From the NCBI GenBank assembly GCA_014607495.2, contig CP053155.1, forward strand, positions 2,356,001 to 2,420,000: a stretch of 64,000 bases of DNA. The letters are read 5' to 3'. Position 1 is the first letter of the stretch. Every line of letters starts with the position of its first letter. The translations under genes and the position numbers were made by a program. Below are positions 28,001-34,000 of this stretch, one piece after another. Below the pieces are notes generated by a model. It saw only the letters and a list, made by a program, of their open reading frames with translations. It was not told the origin of the DNA and did not search any database. The stretch comes from Carposina sasakii. Lineage: Eukaryota; Arthropoda; Insecta; Lepidoptera; Carposinidae.

Positions 28001-31000
28001 CTATCCAATCCAAGTATAATGCATTCAATGCTAACATCAATTTTCTCGTTATCCCTCAAATCACAGACAAGTTACCAAAGCAACGTTTTGAAATCCATCA
28101 TCTTAATATACCATCATTTATCAAATTAGCTGATCCTTCATTTAATCAAGTTTCAAATATAGATGTCCTTCTAGGAGCCGATATTTTTTGGCAACTAATT
28201 GGCACAGAACAGAAGTCATTAGGACATAAGCAGCCTGTCCTTCAAGACACCAAGCTAGGCTGGGTTATAGCCGGACCAATTACTATACCTAACCAAAGGT
28301 CATCTATTCTATGCAATTTCAGCAAATCTCTAGACAACATAGATTCTGATTTACAACAATTTTGGGAGCTTGAAGACCTTCCGTCTATTCGTAATTCAGC
28401 GTTAAGTCCTAAAGAAGACGCTAGTGAGCAACATTTTGTAAACAATACATTTCGCCTAGAATCTGGCAGATTCTGTGTGAGACTACCTTTAATCGATACA
28501 CCTGACTGTTTAGGTGATTCATACTTCATAGCTAAAAAACGCTTCTTAAACTTAGAAAAAAGATTCATGAATGATCCTCATCTTAAAGATATGTACACCG
28601 AATTTATTAATGAATATAAAAATTTAGGTCATCTTTCGGAAACTAGACGTACTCTTAATGATGTATACTACTTGCCTCACCATCCTGTACTTAAAGAAAA
28701 GAGTGAGTCCACCAAACTACGTGTAGTTTTCGACGCATCGCATCGCACATCCTCAGGCTTTTCCATAAATGATCTTCAAATGGTCGGTCCTAATATACAA
28801 GATTCTCTATTCAATATCCTCATAAGATTTCGTCACTATAAATATGTTCTATCCGGCGATATCGAAAAACAATATAGACAAATTCTTTTAAAGGAGTGTG
28901 ATCGTAATTTGCAGGTAATCTTATGGCGAGAAGATGCCTCCCTACCTATTAGGTCACTAATGCTTAACACAGTTACATATGGATTCGCCAGCGCAAGCTT
29001 TTTAGCTGCTAGATGTCTTTGGCAAGTGGGTGAAGAGTGTAATGACCCACGTATTAAAAGAATAATTCAGCATGACTTTTACTGTGACGATTTGTTAACA
29101 GGCACCGATTCAGAATCCGATCTTCTCTATATTCAGCAATCTATATCCAAGGCTCTCGCAGCCGCTTCTTTCAATCTACGCAAGTACCAATCAAATTCCA
29201 AATCAATTCTAACTTCTGAAAATATAAACATTAATGATCAATTAGCAATAAGTCAAGCTCATCAAACATTAGGGCTAGGGTGGAATCCTCGCCTAGATAC
29301 CTTGCATTTCTCATCAAACTATACAACTATTAAAAACTCGCAACCAATTACGAAACGACTCATACTATCTACAACATTCAAAATCTTTGACCCCCTAGGA
29401 ATTCTTAGTCTATGTACCATCAAACCTAAAATTCTCATACAAAAACTATGGACTTTGAAATTAGACTGGGACGAACCAGTCTCTAATGAAATACATCGGC
29501 CTTGGAAGCGCTTCGTCAACAATATTCACTATTTAAATTCACTTACCATTACTAGAAATGTTCTGTGTGACTCTCCTTCTTCCATAGAGCTTCACTGCTT
29601 TTGCGATGCGTCCCAAGCCGCTTATGCTGCATGCATATACTTAAAGTCAACTTCCATTTCCGGCCAGCAAACTATCAATCTTCTTTGTGCTAAGGCCCGA
29701 GTAGCTCCAATTAAACCCACCACCATACCACGCTTAGAACTCTGCGGAGCTCTTCTAGCAGCGCGTTTAAGCTCTGCCGTTTCCGCTGCTCTCAAAAAAG
29801 ATATCACTCGCTGCACATACTGGACTGATTCCAGTGTCGTGTTAGCGTGGCTAAATACTAACTCTTCTAAACTAAAGATTTTCGTCGCTAACAGGGTAGC
29901 TACTATCACCGAACTTACCAACCGCGAGTCCTGGCGTTATGTGCCTACTTCTCATAATCCAGCAGATCTTGCATCACGTGGTGTAGACCCTCAACATGTT
30001 CAATCTTCACAATTATGGTGGCATGGTCCTCAATTCCTCTCAGAGCCTGAAACTAACTGGCCTACTCTAGAAAAACAAATTAAGCAAAACTTACCTGAAG
30101 TTAAGGTGCATTCAGCCATAGTGATGGAAGGTGACTCCTCTTGTTCTCCAATTGATTTTGAAAGATATTCAGACTTTAGAAAACTTAGGCGCATTGTAGC
30201 ATATATTCTTCGCTTCATACACAATAAGTGCAAGCTCGTCGTCGCTAAAGACTCTCCTAATTGGATAGAGAAGACTGGGCCACTCACCACTGAAGAACTC
30301 AACGCATCATTCACAACATTAGTAAGACTCTCACAAAGCCAAACATTCACCAAGGAAATCTATACATTAAAACACAACAAACAACTAAGTTCAAAATCAA
30401 ATATTCTATCATTACATCCATTTATTGACTCTCAGGGTCTCCTGAGAGTGGGGGGAAGGCTAGAAGTATCTAACTACAATTACAGTAAAAAACATCCTAT
30501 ATTACTTAGCTCAAAACATGCACTAACAAAACTCATTTTCTCATATCATCATACACGTCTCTTACATGCGGGACCGCAGCTCTTGCTCGCAGCGGTCAGG
30601 GATACAATATGGCCCATAGGAGGTCGAAACCTGGCACGCCGCACGGCCCGCAGCTGTATCATTTGCAGACGCGCCAGTGGTCAAACTTTAAAAAACATAA
30701 TGGGCAACTTACCTGCTCAACGCACCACACCCGATTTCCCATTTATTGCCGTAGCTGTTGATTTTGCAGGTCCCTTTTTGATTACTGATCGCCGCGGACG
30801 TGGCTGTAAAATAACTAAATGCTATTTGTGCCTTTTTATTTGCCTAAGATATAAATGTGTTCACTTGGAAGCTGTGAGCGAGTTGTCAAAGGATTTCTTT
30901 ATTCTGTCGCTACGTAGGTTTATTGCACGTAGAGGTAAGCCGAAAGAGATATTCTGCGATAATGGGCGAAATTTTGTTGCTGCTGCAAGGGAATTTAAAG

Positions 31001-34000
31001 ACTTTATCAATACACAGTCACAATCTATATTCGAATTTGCAGCTGACCAGGATATTAAATTCACATTTCAACCGGCTTACGCTCCTAACTTCAACGGCTA
31101 CGTAGAGGCAGGTATCAAATCAGCTAAATTCCATATAAAGCGCATTTTAGGCACAACACACCTGACTTTTGAAGAGCTCACTACATTGTTTGTTCAAATA
31201 GAGGCTATCCTCAATAGCCGACCTTTATGTCCCCTCTCTTCTTCCCCTACCGACTATTCCCCCCTCACACCTGGGCATTTTCTCATCGGCAGGCCATTGA
31301 CGACTGTTCCTGCACCGAGCCTCATCGAAGCCAACACCAAACGACTGCAACGGTTCCATCTCATAGAGCAACTCAGACAACACTTCTGGAAGCGTTGGCA
31401 GGGAGAATATGTTGTAGAGCTGCAACAACGCTCAAAATGGAAGAAGCCATACCCTCAACTTAAACTTCACCAACTTGTTCTTATTAAAGAAGACCATACA
31501 CCCCCTCTCTACTGGCGCATGGGCCGAGTAACCAAGTTATATCCTGGACAGGATGGGATTCCTCGCGTAGCTGACATCACAACGTCTAGAGGCATAGTCA
31601 GAAGAGCGCTCAACAGAATATGCCCTCTTCCACAAGATTGAAAGATACCTTTCAATGGCCCGCAGTATGTTGGCGCCTGCACCAAACCTGTCGACGGCGC
31701 CTGAGGTGCGGGGGACGGGGCCCAGCCGCCGGCCGGCGGCCCCACAATGCAATCTACTCACGACAGAGCGTGCGATCACTTGTCTATAGAATACCTAGTT
31801 ATACACATGTATCTGTATCTATGTTCGAATTACAATAAGTTAATTTCTGTATGTTTGTATATCATTTCAAACACTTGGGAATAGGTAGATGACAAATGAT
31901 AAAATGAATTTCTGATGAATGGAAAAGTCTGCACTGTGGAGGCTATAACCAACCTCCGTTGTATGTGCTCTACGAGCCGACCTTCATGTCATCAAGGCCA
32001 TAGACGAGAAACTCTCAACTTAGAATTCACGTCTTGAATGCAAAGTACGTTTGTCATCATTTCTGAAGTAAATAGAGTTTTAAGTAGAAAATCGAATCTA
32101 CAGGTTCGTGGTCTACATACGTATTTACCTACTTTTGAATAACTTGGTGTCTTTGAGTACAAAAAAATACGGTACGCAAACATATATCACTCCGGGGCCC
32201 GACATTTGTTGACGTCAAAGAAACAATGTGATGACGTAACCTTGTGTCATACACGTGTCTAATATCAAAGTTTGTTTTCTTGTATAGATTAATTCTAGTA
32301 GTTTCCCGGATAAGAAAATCTACTCTGACGATACGAAAGTTGCATTACAATGTTGCCTCCGATTATACTTTCACAAATTGGCATTGACCATAAGACGGTT
32401 ATTTGTATTTCTACTAAGAAAAACAAATTAAGACATTCAAGCATGTAATTTAAAAGGTCATAATTGGCGTAATTTATCCTTATACGATTTAAAATATTTG
32501 AGATTTGTGATAAGTTAATTGATGTCAATTTTTAAAACAAGATATTTAAACTAAGGATGAAACAAGAAAAATGTATATTTTGCCCCAACCTATTGTAGTT
32601 GTATTTAACTGATCGATAGAACATTTTGGGAACTGAACAAAGCGTTTAACCTTCATCCACATAACAATAACATTTCTATGATAAAATAGATTTATGTCAA
32701 TCGGTAGTGAGTATTCTAATATTTAATTAAACTTATTTAAAATTAACATCATTCTTGCAAAATCTCTCAAAATATACATCGTCTGAAAACACATTAAAGT
32801 CTCTTGTCCTATCTCTGATACAAATATTTCAATTCAATCTCGGATATCTGATGTACTAGTACGAGTATGGTACCTAGGTAACCCCTGCCAGAGGCCGTCA
32901 ATACAACCATAATTTTTTCAGATATCATTATTTTAACATAGGTTAGCAATGTCAAGGTTAATCTTACCTTCTCCATCCTGTCATAGGCTTTCGTCTTAGG
33001 TCATCTTCGCTGAGGCCATACAAGCCAATACACGCTATAAACCAGGCCGTTACTATCAGGTAGCAAATAACGATGACTCTGAACGGCAGGAGTATTACTG
33101 TGAATATGGCAGTCTGTAACAAAATAAACATTTTTCTCAACAATTTGGTAGCAAAAGATAATCCTGCACCCGTATTATGAATTTGGTGAGAGCGAGATGT
33201 CTCACCTTTAAACATAGAAAAATAGCATAGAAAATATAGGTGAAGCAATGTTCTGCAAGGTATTTTACCGACTGCACCAGAAAAAGGGTTATGTTTTACG
33301 AGTCTATGTATATTTCTTTGGCACGATCTAGAGCCTAAACTTGCTTGCTTGCTTGGCTTGTCGCTTAAGAGGTATCGTATTCATCTTAGTCATGAATGGA
33401 CACTGATACTTTAAAACTTCTATGCAGTCGGGTTTTTTGTATATGTAAATAATTTGTAAAAGCACACCAAACAGTGTTTCAAAGCCTCAGAGAATCATTA
33501 CATAATGAAATACTCAATAGATATTATTTTATGGGCGAAACACTTTAATACCCAACGAGCTTTTCCACCTTTAACTGCAGGGAAGTTGATGGCGTCCTCC
33601 TAGTGACAAAAATCATTATTTCCCTAGATTTTCGACGTAATAAGTACAATCGGGACCGGAATCGGATACCTGGCATAATGATTTCTCCAAGTAGCTTATC
33701 CCGAAAGATCGCTATGAAATATGTTCTTTTAACAATAAATGACTTTGCATTAGGTAGTAATAAAGTGCAATGTATCAGATTAGTTTGCGATTTTCGTGTG
33801 CAGGTTAAAAATATACAATAATTATATTTGGCTCATTGCTTTACGAATATCTCCATAACCTTCAGATCTTTATTTTAATGTGATCTTGAGGTTCACCGTG
33901 AAATCTTAAAGCAAGATTGGTTCCATTGTGGAAGAGAGATGCTATTATAATTAATCAGTGTGAAAGCGGGGGTTGTTACGTTGAGACACTGACGCCGCCG

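Larger units (their letters stand above)
25101..31873 (+). mobile_element. Complete BEL/Pao LTR retrotransposon
   Basis: 6773 bp with identical 206-bp LTRs (TG...CA), CTTGG 5-bp target duplications (25096-25100 and 31874-31878), a primer-binding site directly after the left LTR, a 1.1-kb leader and one intact 1741-codon gag-pol frame. No env-like ORF. LTR identity and the open frame imply very recent insertion. Antisense within the LPCAT intron between exons 2 and 3a. Confidence 0.97.
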
